The notes under the pieces were generated by a model. It did no database searches. It was not told where the DNA came from and saw only the letters and a list, made by a program, of their open reading frames with translations. From positions 1-47,810 of IMG/VR virus record IMGVR_UViG_3300033273_000078: 47,810 bases of DNA, one strand, 5' to 3'. Positions 24,136 through 30,502 of the stretch are shown here, piece after piece (the first letter of the stretch is position 1; every line of letters begins with the position of its first letter). Origin of the DNA: a virus. The position numbers and the translations under genes were made by a program.

Positions 24136-24159
24136 AAAAAGAACCCCACCGAAGTGGGG
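24136..24159 (-). terminator. rho-independent terminator
   Basis: CCCCAC-CGAA-GTGGGG stem-loop (24144-24159) with T tract on the minus strand, 20 nt after the stop of the 24179 gene. Nearly the same cassette as at 21835-21860. Confidence 0.88.
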
Positions 24160-24178
24160 CAAATGCCGAGGGAAACTA

Positions 24179-24694
24179 TTAGCTAGCTCTGGCTAGCTTC
24201 GCTTTGCGATCTGACATGATGATGCCCACATTCGCACGGATGTTTTGGATGTTGGACATACTCCACCAGTCGCCGGTGTGTTGCTTTGGAAAAGCATACA
24301 CATTTGCTGTGACTCTGCCGAACGTATCGAGTACAACTCGATCCGCATAGTGGATGGACTCTTCAGTCAATTCCGCATCCACAAAGGACGAAGTCCAGTA
24401 CGGATTGTATGTGACGGGTATTGAGTACAATACCTCCCACTCTCCGAGATTGGCAGGCCGAATCTCTCTGCCACGGAATGGCTTGAACCTTACGGTATCA
24501 AGCAACGTGCCACGGATAAACGCATGGACATTCTTGACACGCTCTTTGAGTACACGCTGTCGCCCTGCTTCATGGACTACGAACTCAGCATGGCCTAAGA
24601 CCACAGTCTCAGCATGGCCGAGTACATAGCCAGATTCAGAATCACGGATGCTCCACTTGCCATTGTTCAGGTTACGATACACTTCTACATTCAT
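24179..24694 (-). CDS. hypothetical protein
   Basis: A 171-residue protein from ATG 24694, with GGAGG 8 nt upstream. The longer frame to 24709 is rejected. A local duplication VLGHAETVVLGHAEFVV is near residues 23-39. Mixed alpha/beta, with no catalytic motif. It forms its own unit between the attenuator-like element at 24749-24789 and the terminator at 24136. A 7-bp inverted repeat marks the stop region (24181-24198). Confidence 0.62.
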   Translation of the reverse strand: MNVEVYRNLNNGKWSIRDSESGYVLGHAETVVLGHAEFVVHEAGRQRVLKERVKNVHAFIRGTLLDTVRFKPFRGREIRPANLGEWEVLYSIPVTYNPYWTSSFVDAELTEESIHYADRVVLDTFGRVTANVYAFPKQHTGDWWSMSNIQNIRANVGIIMSDRKAKLARAS

Positions 24695-24748
24695 GGTGTT
24701 GACCTCCATTTGGTCGGGTTGTCGCTTGTGTTATTCCATTAGAGACAT

Positions 24749-24789
24749 AAAAAAATCGGGGTGTCAACCCCCTTTATGGGGGTTGTTTT
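24749..24789 (-). terminator. overlapping alternative hairpins, attenuator-like
   Basis: On the minus strand an 8-bp hairpin (CAACCCCC-ATAAA-GGGGGTTG) is followed by a second stem (GGGGT-TGAC-ACCCC) whose 5' arm is the 3' arm of the first. A G-A and seven T then follow. The second is a standard terminator. The first, formed earlier, would block it. In the + direction the first stem is followed by TTTT. Confidence 0.75.
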
Positions 24790-24790
24790 A

Positions 24791-24811
24791 GTGACGAACA
24801 TTCGTCAGTAG
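24791..24811. repeat. palindromic repeat copy 2 (TGACGAA-CA-TTCGTCA)
   Basis: 21-bp element with the two central bases changed (CA for GT), stem intact. It overlaps the stop codon of the 24805-25047 gene. Confidence 0.78.
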
Positions 24812-25047
24812 CGTCTCTCCTTTCGCTGATCCCAGTACGCATTCCACATCACATCCCACAGACCTAAGTCCATGCCTAAACCACCCAGAGTCAGAGCCTC
24901 ACGGTCGAGTTCTGCATAGCGCATCTTATTGTATGCTTTGGTGTCAGCATCTACGTTATCCTTGGATAACTTGTATCTGTACCACTCAGTCAGGTTTTTA
25001 ACCTGAATGAAACGATCAATGATTACTTTTCTTTCACGTTTAGTCAT
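24805..25047 (-). CDS. basic hypothetical protein
   Basis: An 80-residue protein starting MTKRERKVIIDRFIQVKNLT, helical, with a tryptophan-rich end (LWDVMWNAYWDQRKERRY). The DNA includes hairpins GTTATCC-TT-GGATAAC (24955-24970) and TCAGGTT-TTT-AACCTGA (24990-25006). It ends at the palindromic repeat and the attenuator-like element. Confidence 0.6.
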   Translation of the reverse strand: MTKRERKVIIDRFIQVKNLTEWYRYKLSKDNVDADTKAYNKMRYAELDREALTLGGLGMDLGLWDVMWNAYWDQRKERRY

Positions 25048-25050
25048 GGC

Positions 25051-25254
25051 TTAAGCCTCCTCTCCGAACACGGCATCCCACTCTTCTGGAGTGACACCGG
25101 AAATTAAAAACTCTCTGTCTTCAGGACAGAGTTCTGGCATGGCATCCTGTATGAAGCCATGGCCTGACATCCACTCTCTGAGCTTATGCTCAGTGACAGG
25201 AATGTCTCTGGTATGTTCAATACCAGTCAGTTTAGAAGTTTTTGTAACTAACAT
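25051..25254 (-). CDS. conserved small phage/plasmid protein
   Basis: A 67-residue protein. The layout LTGIEHTRDIPVTEHKLREW, QDAMPEL, EDREFLISGVTPEEWDAVFG is one I recognise from many phages and plasmids as an uncharacterised conserved protein. The function is unknown to me. Three short perfect hairpins lie in it (25113-25131, 25188-25203, 25208-25226). Confidence 0.68.
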   Translation of the reverse strand: MLVTKTSKLTGIEHTRDIPVTEHKLREWMSGHGFIQDAMPELCPEDREFLISGVTPEEWDAVFGEEA

Positions 25255-25280
25255 AATAATTTACTCCGTAAATTTGGGAC

Positions 25281-25306
25281 GAAAAAAAGGGGACTTATGT
25301 CCCCTT
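25281..25306 (-). terminator. rho-independent terminator after the hairpin-array gene
   Basis: AAGGGGAC-TTAT-GTCCCCTT (8-bp stem, 25287-25306), followed on the minus strand by a T tract. It isolates the 25327-26043 gene as its own unit. Confidence 0.9.
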
Positions 25307-25319
25307 GTGGTCAGGAAAA

Positions 25320-26018
25320 CTAAGTCTTACGACTTAGCTTCCAGAATGTCCAGAACCTTATCGAAGATAAGGTCAACATCGAGATCATTCTTACGAATGA
25401 TGTCAGCCAGTTTGACAGCTACGCTGTCCTCAGTGTACTCAGTCTTTGACTGAGTTTGTTGTGACGAAGTTTCGTCAGTAGCTTTCTGCTTCGCAGAAGT
25501 TTTAGGCTCAGTCTTCGACTGAGACTTTGACTTTGACTTACTAGAAGACGAAGTCTTCGTAGTAGTCTTGGGCTGTTCTGACTTCGTCAGAGAGCGGTAT
25601 TGATCCGTAAGGATCTTCGCTGAAGTCGAAGACTTCATCTTGCCATCTTTGATGGCAGTCTGGATTGCATCCCAGTTCTCAGCTAGCTTCATCAGGACAT
25701 ATCTGTCCTGACGAGAGATCGCTTTCAGTGGAGTTTTCTCCACTGCTTTACCGAACTCTTTGTCAGACTCAAAGAGTCTGCGAGTTTCCAAGATGACATC
25801 TCCGATGTCTTTCATCTCTTTGAGATGTTGACGCTGAGTCTTCTGAATCGCTGTAAAGCGATTTGCGGCCTTGGTCTGACGATCTTTCAGATCGTTGAAC
25901 TCAGCGGAAGCTGAGATCTTTGTACCTTGCGAAGCAAGGACTCTCCGTTGACGGCCTTTGGCCGACTTGCTTTTTCTAGCCAACTTGTTGGCTGAGTTGT
26001 TCTCAAAATCTACGATTT
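25320..26018. repeat. array of about 25 short perfect inverted repeats within a gene
   Basis: Stems of 5-8 bp and loops mostly of 3-4 nt. Positions: 25320-25337, 25355-25373, 25384-25401, 25414-25428, 25437-25455, 25462-25477, 25484-25498, 25507-25523, 25544-25558, 25577-25591, 25602-25615, 25621-25637, 25641-25657, 25692-25711, 25726-25745, 25764-25780, 25795-25809, 25813-25827, 25846-25863, 25879-25895, 25900-25915, 25925-25939, 25952-25964, 25978-25993 and 26006-26018. Loop classes repeat: GAA/TTC (8), AAA/TTT (5), GTAA/TTAC (4), GTA/TAC (2). Most close with C-G. Starts fall in all three codon phases. Confidence 0.9.
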
Positions 26019-26043
26019 CGGCGGTGTTTTTTGAAGCGTTCAT
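25327..26043 (-). CDS. low-complexity basic protein encoded by the hairpin array
   Basis: A 238-residue protein, the first gene of the leftward block, with AGAGGAAAG before the ATG. Residues 1-45 are Lys/Arg-rich. Residues about 58-125 (KEMKDIGDVILETRRLFESD, FGKAVEKTPLKAISRQDRYV) are helical and loosely resemble DUF3102-type phage proteins. Residues about 155-205 are a Ser/Lys/Thr/Gln low-complexity linker, and residues 206-238 an amphipathic helix. The whole coding sequence is built of short perfect inverted repeats, so the protein sequence may be shaped by the nucleic-acid structure. A role in replication initiation or as an RNA/DNA scaffold is possible but unproven. Confidence 0.65.
   Translation of the reverse strand: MNASKNTAEIVDFENNSANKLARKSKSAKGRQRRVLASQGTKISASAEFNDLKDRQTKAANRFTAIQKTQRQHLKEMKDIGDVILETRRLFESDKEFGKAVEKTPLKAISRQDRYVLMKLAENWDAIQTAIKDGKMKSSTSAKILTDQYRSLTKSEQPKTTTKTSSSSKSKSKSQSKTEPKTSAKQKATDETSSQQTQSKTEYTEDSVAVKLADIIRKNDLDVDLIFDKVLDILEAKS
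25461..25481. repeat. palindromic repeat copy 3 (TGACGAA-GT-TTCGTCA)
   Basis: 21 bases identical to the copy at 26250. It is one element of the in-gene hairpin array. Confidence 0.8.
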
Positions 26044-26052
26044 TTTGCTTTC

Positions 26053-26145
26053 CTCTATCTATTTGTTTCACTATAAGAGGATTTTTATTCCCCTCTCACT
26101 TCGTTCGAGGGGTAAAAATACTCTGTGAAACATAATAGATGAGAG
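26053..26145. repeat. long imperfect stem-loop upstream of the leftward gene
   Basis: Outer arms pair CTCT/ATCTATT with AATAGAT/GAGAG, then TGTTTCAC with GTGAAACA, AGAG with CTCT, TTTTTA with TAAAAA and CCCCTC with GAGGGG around a short loop. About 35 pairs with small bulges. It occupies the 5' leader of the 25327-26043 transcript. Confidence 0.8.
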
Positions 26146-26161
26146 TCAGGTCGGCTGTCAA
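26132..26161 (-). promoter_or_regulatory. candidate leftward promoter
   Basis: Minus strand TTGACA (26161-26156), 18-bp spacer, TATTAT (26137-26132). It is the only good match upstream of the leftward block. It differs from the 16-bp-spaced family and overlaps the stem-loop. Confidence 0.5.
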
Positions 26162-26599
26162 CCAGCCCAATTTTCCAGACCAGCTAGTACTACACAAATA
26201 TATGCCAACAATAGTTGTCATAGTATTTGTTGTTGTAGTACTGCTGTTAGTGACGAAGTTTCGTCAGTAGAGTTGATATGAAATATCAAAGTGACCAGAA
26301 AGATGCATGGGTCGTTACTGTGTAACGACTCGGTGGGGATCTACCTGTTGAAACAGCAAAAATGCCTAGCAAATGATATTAAATCATTTGTTGAGCAGAG
26401 CTAAGCCTATGATTTACAACGTAAATCTATGCGCAGTGTGAACACATAGCGTAGCGCAGAGCTTCACACGCAGTCAGCGAGTGCATTATGCACGGGTAGA
26501 CAGTGCGTTTGTGGGGGCAGGGGCGAGGGACACCCCCCGTTAGGGGGTACGTGTATATAGCCTAATACACAGAAGGGGAAAATGAAGTGTTAACCACTT
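26151..26599. repeat. continuation of the inverted-repeat array in non-coding DNA
   Basis: Perfect or near-perfect stems at 26153-26167, 26181-26246 (long, AGTACTACA / TGTAGTACT), 26251-26266, 26273-26289 (TTGATAT-GAA-ATATCAA), 26311-26329 (GTCGTTAC-TGT-GTAACGAC), 26345-26356, 26370-26390 (CAAATGAT / ATCATTTG), 26411-26427 (GATTTAC-AAC-GTAAATC), 26430-26458, 26481-26493, 26532-26548, 26551-26570 and 26585-26599. The array stops before the first rightward promoter. Confidence 0.82.
26250..26270. repeat. palindromic repeat copy 4 (TGACGAA-GT-TTCGTCA)
   Basis: Identical over 21 bp to the copy at 25461 and located in non-coding DNA, which shows the repeat is not maintained by protein coding. Confidence 0.82.
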
Positions 26600-26712
26600 T
26601 ACGTACACAATCGTTTTATATACACAATGAAGCGTGATTTAACCATCGTAATAAAAACAATGACTTATAAGCAAAAGCGTAAGGGCATTTAAACTGTACC
26701 ACTAAAAAGTAC

Positions 26713-26740
26713 TTGACAAGGTTTTAAAAATGGATATAAC
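26713..26740 (+). promoter_or_regulatory. rightward sigma70-like promoter 1
   Basis: TTGACA (26713-26718), 16-bp spacer ending GGA, TATAAC (26735-26740) then TACG. It belongs to the shared promoter family and faces the late block. A GTCC-GTA-GGAC mini-hairpin follows at once. Confidence 0.85.
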
Positions 26741-26757
26741 TACGTCCGTAGGACATA

Positions 26758-26843
26758 TACATATGATATGCGTTCACTCGCCTTCGGCTCCCTCACCAAA
26801 AAAGATTTAAAATTCATAAACAAATGCTTGCATATCATATGTA
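26758..26843. repeat. 14-bp inverted repeat, arms 58 bp apart
   Basis: TACATATGATATGC at 26758-26771 is the exact reverse complement of 26830-26843. It lies between the two rightward promoters and could be a repressor operator pair, recombinase arm sites, or an RNA stem in the promoter-1 transcript. Confidence 0.85.
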
Positions 26844-26894
26844 CCCTATGATACTCTCGGATGGTACTATTCTGTACATTCCAATAAAAATGTC

Positions 26895-26922
26895 TTGACA
26901 TTTCCTCAATTACGAATATAAC
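26895..26922 (+). promoter_or_regulatory. rightward sigma70-like promoter 2
   Basis: TTGACA (26895-26900), 16-bp spacer, TATAAC (26917-26922) followed by TATGG. It is the closest promoter to the rightward operon. The ATG of the next ORF is only 1 nt after the -10 box, so this promoter's RNA would start inside that ORF. Confidence 0.85.
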
Positions 26923-26923
26923 T

Positions 26924-27157
26924 ATGGATACTTCTGTACAATTCTCAGCACAGTATGTGCGATCCCGTGAGGGATTATTAGAAACAATATATAGCTGTCT
27001 GGAAGATGACACTCCTCTGGACACTATTCATATTCCCCATTCCGATGTCTTCTTCGTACGAGAAGCTCTGGAAGATCGATTTAATTGTTCCTTATCACTA
27101 GCGCAAGTGGAGGAATACATGAAAGAAGCAGGATGGCGTGACAGTGGCGATACCTGA
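26924..27157 (+). CDS. small hypothetical protein, start uncertain
   Basis: A 77-residue frame, MDTSVQFSAQYVRSREGLLE, overlapping the next gene by 20 nt. The sequence looks like a real globular protein (FFVREALEDRFNCSLSLAQV). However, ATG 26924 abuts the -10 box of promoter 2 and has no binding site, so it can be used only by RNA from promoter 1. A GTG at residue 12 is an alternative. No family known. Confidence 0.5.
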   Translation: MDTSVQFSAQYVRSREGLLETIYSCLEDDTPLDTIHIPHSDVFFVREALEDRFNCSLSLAQVEEYMKEAGWRDSGDT

Positions 27158-27437
27158 AAGAGTAAAAAACAAAATGAAGGAAGAAGGACTTGAAGGTGTT
27201 AATAAGCCGAAGAGAGATCCTGATCATCCAACAAAGTCCCACAAGGTCATGGCGAAAGAAGGTGATACGTATAAATTCATTCGCTTCGGTCAGCAGGGAG
27301 TAAAAGGGGCTGGTAAAAGTCCTACCACAGCTAAAGATAAAGCACGTAAGCGTTCGTATTATGCTCGCCATAATGCGCAAGGTAAACCCACCAGTAAGCT
27401 CTCAGCGAAGTACTGGTCACATAAGGTTAAATGGTAA
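27138..27437 (+). CDS. conserved small basic phage protein
   Basis: A 99-residue protein with GTG start and AGGA about 5 nt upstream. The C-terminal half YKFIRFGQQGVKGAGKSPTT, then RKRSYYARHNAQGKPTSKLS, AKYWSHKVKW is a conserved phage pattern I recognise without a known role. Very basic. First solid gene of the rightward block, upstream of the LysM protein. Confidence 0.7.
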   Translation: MTVAIPERVKNKMKEEGLEGVNKPKRDPDHPTKSHKVMAKEGDTYKFIRFGQQGVKGAGKSPTTAKDKARKRSYYARHNAQGKPTSKLSAKYWSHKVKW

Positions 27438-27443
27438 TTTAAT

Positions 27444-28442
27444 ATGGCGGCACAACTCGGCATAGCGGCAGTCATGGGAATCATGCGATTCGCCGCATCT
27501 AAAGGCGTACAAGAAGCAATAAAGAAATATGGTAAGTCTGCATATAATGAAGCAGTTGCTATGGCTTCTAAAGCGGATAAGATGGGTGATCAGATTCGTA
27601 CCCAACTGAATCGTTTAAGTAAGGAAGTAAAGGCTGGCTTACCAGCGAAGATTCGTAACTCCTTACCGTCTGTGACATCACAAGCAGGTAAGTCCCCAGC
27701 TATTCGTGGTGGACGTTCACGTGCCGTGCAAAAGAAATCAGTCGAAGGTGAGTACATTCCTAAGTCCCAGAGAAGTGGGGCACCTTCGACTGAGTCTCGT
27801 AGAGGTAGCACCTACGAAGGCTCAACTGGAGGTGGCGGTAAGGAGCCACCACTTCGTGCTAATCCATCTGACCGTTTTGGTGGGGGCAGAGGCCAAGGAC
27901 CACAAGGTCGTATGCCTAAGCGTTCCGCAGTGGCGGCTGGAGTAGTTGCAGGTGCGGCGGCTACATCGACAGGTGATAGCACCTCAAAGTCATCAAAGAC
28001 ATCAAGTTACACAATCAAGAGTGGTGATACACTGTCAGGAATCGCCAAGCGTTCAGGAGTAAAATTAGCTGAACTTCGTGATGCGAATCCACAGATTAAA
28101 GACTTAAATAAAATTATGCCCGGTCAGAGAATTAAAGTACCGAAGGCTTCGATTAAAGGAACTGGTCGTTCAATCTATGAAGGCATGACGAAAGCTGAAA
28201 TGGAAAAGATGGCGATGAAGCAGAAGTCACGTGCTGGCAGAGGTGGACGAGATGTATCATCAAAGGAAGAAGCAGATATACTCGCAATGCTCCGTCAGGA
28301 AAAGCTACGCCGTCAGAATAAAGAGAAGACAGCACGTAAAGCGAAAGGTGGTATGGCTAAGAAGAAGTACAATAAAGGTGGCTACGCTAACTGCGGTGCT
28401 TCCATGAAGCCAGCACAACAATCTAGTAAGAAGGGTAATTAA
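27444..28442 (+). CDS. LysM-domain virion-associated protein
   Basis: A 332-residue protein. Residues about 188-233 form one LysM domain (SYTIKSGDTLSGIAKRSGVK, then MPGQRIKVP), which binds peptidoglycan or chitin-like glycans. N-terminal helices (1-60), a Gly/Ser/Arg-rich linker, an Ala/Val-rich hydrophobic stretch (163-173) and a basic tail follow, ending in NKGGYANCGAS. There is no peptidase or muramidase domain, so it is not an endolysin by itself. It may be a virion component that contacts the cell wall. It shares the KGG-type tail motif with neighbours. Confidence 0.75.
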   Translation: MAAQLGIAAVMGIMRFAASKGVQEAIKKYGKSAYNEAVAMASKADKMGDQIRTQLNRLSKEVKAGLPAKIRNSLPSVTSQAGKSPAIRGGRSRAVQKKSVEGEYIPKSQRSGAPSTESRRGSTYEGSTGGGGKEPPLRANPSDRFGGGRGQGPQGRMPKRSAVAAGVVAGAAATSTGDSTSKSSKTSSYTIKSGDTLSGIAKRSGVKLAELRDANPQIKDLNKIMPGQRIKVPKASIKGTGRSIYEGMTKAEMEKMAMKQKSRAGRGGRDVSSKEEADILAMLRQEKLRRQNKEKTARKAKGGMAKKKYNKGGYANCGASMKPAQQSSKKGN

Positions 28443-28443
28443 T

Positions 28444-28863
28444 ATGGCAACAAGCAGAGTCGATGCAGAACGTGCTTCATTCATCCGTGATGTTCAAGAA
28501 CAAAAAGCTGGATACGAAAAAGAGCTACGCGCTAATCCAAATGATAAAGCCGCACAAGAAAATTTGAGAAGGGTTAACAGTATTCTACGGCGTTTCGGAG
28601 TGAATGTACCGGAAGAGGAAGGTACAAAAAAATTAGATCGTGATCCTTTCTCAAGACCAAAGCCGTATACTGGAGAAGAGTCAGAAGCCGTTAAGGACGC
28701 TATGGAGAAAGACCCTAAGCCATATGACCCGAATAAATCCGCAAATATGACAATGATCAAAGCTAAAGATGGTGGCATGGCTCGTGGCAGAGGCGGTAAA
28801 ATGTATCAACATAACTACGCTACAGGTGGTTTTGTAGTCGATCACATTAAGGGTAATAAGTAA
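28444..28863 (+). CDS. small virion-block protein with GGMA/KGG motif
   Basis: A 139-residue charged protein. The N-terminal helix (RVDAERASFIRDVQEQKAGY) and Pro-rich middle precede a C-terminal motif GGMARGRGGKMYQHNYATGG that recurs in variant form in nearby genes. Starts 2 nt after the LysM gene's stop and overlaps the next gene by TAATG. Function unknown. Confidence 0.65.
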   Translation: MATSRVDAERASFIRDVQEQKAGYEKELRANPNDKAAQENLRRVNSILRRFGVNVPEEEGTKKLDRDPFSRPKPYTGEESEAVKDAMEKDPKPYDPNKSANMTMIKAKDGGMARGRGGKMYQHNYATGGFVVDHIKGNK

Positions 28864-29072
28864 TGGCATATTGTAAAGGTTGTAAATCAAAGACTAAATG
28901 TAAAGCGGCAGGTAAGTGCCTTGCAACTGGCAAGAAGTTAAAGATGGCAATGGGTGGTACAGCCCTGAAGAAAGCACCAGCAAGTGCTAAAGGTTTAAAT
29001 AAATTACCTACTGCCGTACGTAACAAAATGGGTTACATGTCCAAGGGCGGCAAGGTAACTAAGAAGAAATAA
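28863..29072 (+). CDS. small Cys-containing basic protein
   Basis: A 69-residue protein. The N-terminus (CKGCKSKTKCKAAGKC) has four cysteines that could bind zinc. The C-terminus has GYMSKGGKVTKKK, again the KGG motif. Strongly basic, so nucleic-acid binding or packaging is possible. Coupled by TAATG to the upstream gene. Confidence 0.65.
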   Translation: MAYCKGCKSKTKCKAAGKCLATGKKLKMAMGGTALKKAPASAKGLNKLPTAVRNKMGYMSKGGKVTKKK

Positions 29073-29075
29073 TTA

Positions 29076-29828
29076 GTGGCGATCTTTTCTTACCCTACAC
29101 AATCGTCGATCACTTCAGTATCCTCTGATTTTTATTTGGAGGTTGCGAAGGGTAACATTCCCGGACATTCGATTATAAACAAGTTTGGGTTTAACCCAGA
29201 CATTGATAATACCTCAGAGCCTGAAACAGTCTGGAGTGCAGGCGGCTTGTATCCTTGGTCATCGCTCACTTCTGCCCAGACTTTGTATGTAAAGAGTTCC
29301 GACTCTGGAGATACAGAAGATCTGACGATAGAGGGCTTGGACTCTAATTACAATCTACTAACAGAAGTAATTACCCTAACAGGAACGACTGCAGTTACAA
29401 CAAACAATGACTTCATCAGAGTATTTCGTATGTCCTACGATGGAAGCTCTGAAAATGCAGGTGACATTACTGCACACGTGACTAACGCAACTGGCACTGT
29501 AGTAGCACAGGTTGATGAAGGTCTAGCGCAGACTCTTATGACGCTGTATACAATCCCAGCAGGATACACAGGCTACTTACTACAATTTGATATCTCCGTG
29601 CAGAAAAACAAGGATGCCCAAGTTAAATTATTAGCGCGGGAGCCTAACGGTGCTTTTAGAGTAAAGCAGGTTGCGGAAGTGCATGAAGCGTCTAAGACCT
29701 ATGCATTTCCAGTACCGCTACTATTCCCAGAAAAGACAGACCTTGAAGTTCGTGTTCACGATGTTGAGAGTAACAACACGAGGGTAACTTCTAACTTTGA
29801 TTTATTGCTGATACAAGATGGCTACTAA
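29076..29828 (+). CDS. beta-rich structural protein
   Basis: A 250-residue protein with GTG start 4 nt after the previous stop. Beta-strand-rich, with repeated Thr/Val/Gly stretches (TGTTAVTTNNDFIRVFRMSY) and NKFGFNPDIDNTSEPETVWS, a pattern typical of phage head or neck decoration proteins. No catalytic motifs. Paired with a smaller beta protein at 29839. Confidence 0.65.
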   Translation: MAIFSYPTQSSITSVSSDFYLEVAKGNIPGHSIINKFGFNPDIDNTSEPETVWSAGGLYPWSSLTSAQTLYVKSSDSGDTEDLTIEGLDSNYNLLTEVITLTGTTAVTTNNDFIRVFRMSYDGSSENAGDITAHVTNATGTVVAQVDEGLAQTLMTLYTIPAGYTGYLLQFDISVQKNKDAQVKLLAREPNGAFRVKQVAEVHEASKTYAFPVPLLFPEKTDLEVRVHDVESNNTRVTSNFDLLLIQDGY

Positions 29829-29838
29829 AGAGAACTAG

Positions 29839-30180
29839 ATGGCTGAAGGTGTAAAGAATCGTGCGTTAGCGAAAGAGCTAACAACAAGCAATCAGGATAT
29901 CTATACAGTACCGGGACACTTCGTGTCTAAGGTGTATAGTATCATCATTGCAAATAGTGCATCGACGACTGAGACATTTACATTGGAATGGTATGATTCA
30001 GCATCAACTACGTACTTCCCTATTGGCGGTACAGTAGAGATGAAGAAGAACAGTATCATCCAGATTAATGACGTAATGTATTTGCAGAGTGCAGATAAGA
30101 TCCGTGCTCTCGCATCGAGTAATAGCGCAATCACAGTAACTGTATCTGTGGAAGAAACATTCCGCTTATCGGAGTTATAA
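29839..30180 (+). CDS. small beta-rich structural protein
   Basis: A 113-residue protein of alternating strands (VYSIIIANSASTTETFTLEW), similar in style to head-closure or decoration proteins. Sits in the structural block just before the terminase genes. Family not named. Confidence 0.63.
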   Translation: MAEGVKNRALAKELTTSNQDIYTVPGHFVSKVYSIIIANSASTTETFTLEWYDSASTTYFPIGGTVEMKKNSIIQINDVMYLQSADKIRALASSNSAITVTVSVEETFRLSEL

Positions 30181-30181
30181 T

Positions 30182-30502
30182 ATGCCATATAAATCCCGTG
30201 CCCAACAAGCCGCTGTCGCAATTTCAATGAAGAAGGCAGGCAAGTCACCAAAAGAAATCAAGAAGCATATGATGGGTGGTGGTATGGCGAAAAGCGGTCC
30301 ATACAATGCAGTCACTAAATATGCAAAAGGTGGGAGCACTGTTAATGCGGCTGGAAACTATACTCAACCAACAATGCGCAGAAAATTATTCAACCAGATT
30401 AAAGCAGGCGGAAAGGGCGGTGCCCCCGGTCAGTGGAGCGCACGTAAAGCTCAAATGCTCGCCAAACAGTATAAAGCAAAGGGTGGCGGATACACATCAT
30501 GA
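30182..30502 (+). CDS. small basic phage protein with PGQWSARKAQ motif
   Basis: A 106-residue basic protein: an N-terminal helix PYKSRAQQAAVAISMKKAGK, the GGGMAKSGPYNAVTKYAKGG motif in the middle, and a conserved GGAPGQWSARKAQMLAKQYK end. The last motif is widespread in phages, with no role known to me. Overlaps the next gene by 4 nt. Confidence 0.68.
   Translation: MPYKSRAQQAAVAISMKKAGKSPKEIKKHMMGGGMAKSGPYNAVTKYAKGGSTVNAAGNYTQPTMRRKLFNQIKAGGKGGAPGQWSARKAQMLAKQYKAKGGGYTS

Larger units (their letters stand above)
26044..26923. other. 880-bp gene-free divergent control region, candidate origin
   Basis: No ORF of quality lies on either strand. It separates the leftward early block from the rightward late block. 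From left to right it holds a long stem-loop (26053-26145), a leftward promoter candidate (26132-26161), a dense run of hairpins (26151-26599), an AT-rich stretch with a direct repeat TACACAAT, a rightward promoter (26713-26740), a 14-bp inverted repeat (26758/26830) and a second rightward promoter (26895-26922). Such a place is typical for a replication origin or lysogeny switch. Neither is proven here. Confidence 0.7.

Noticed and set aside
25320-26600. CRISPR array or clustered direct repeats
   Set aside because: The stems have different sequences and no constant repeat with spacers. Only the 21-bp palindrome recurs, at irregular distances.
26740-27024. 94-residue minus-strand frame in the control region
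   Set aside because: No binding site, poor composition, and it is antisense to two promoters and the start of a better + strand gene.
27444-28442. LysM protein as the endolysin
   Set aside because: Only a glycan-binding LysM is present. No amidase, muramidase or peptidase motif was found.
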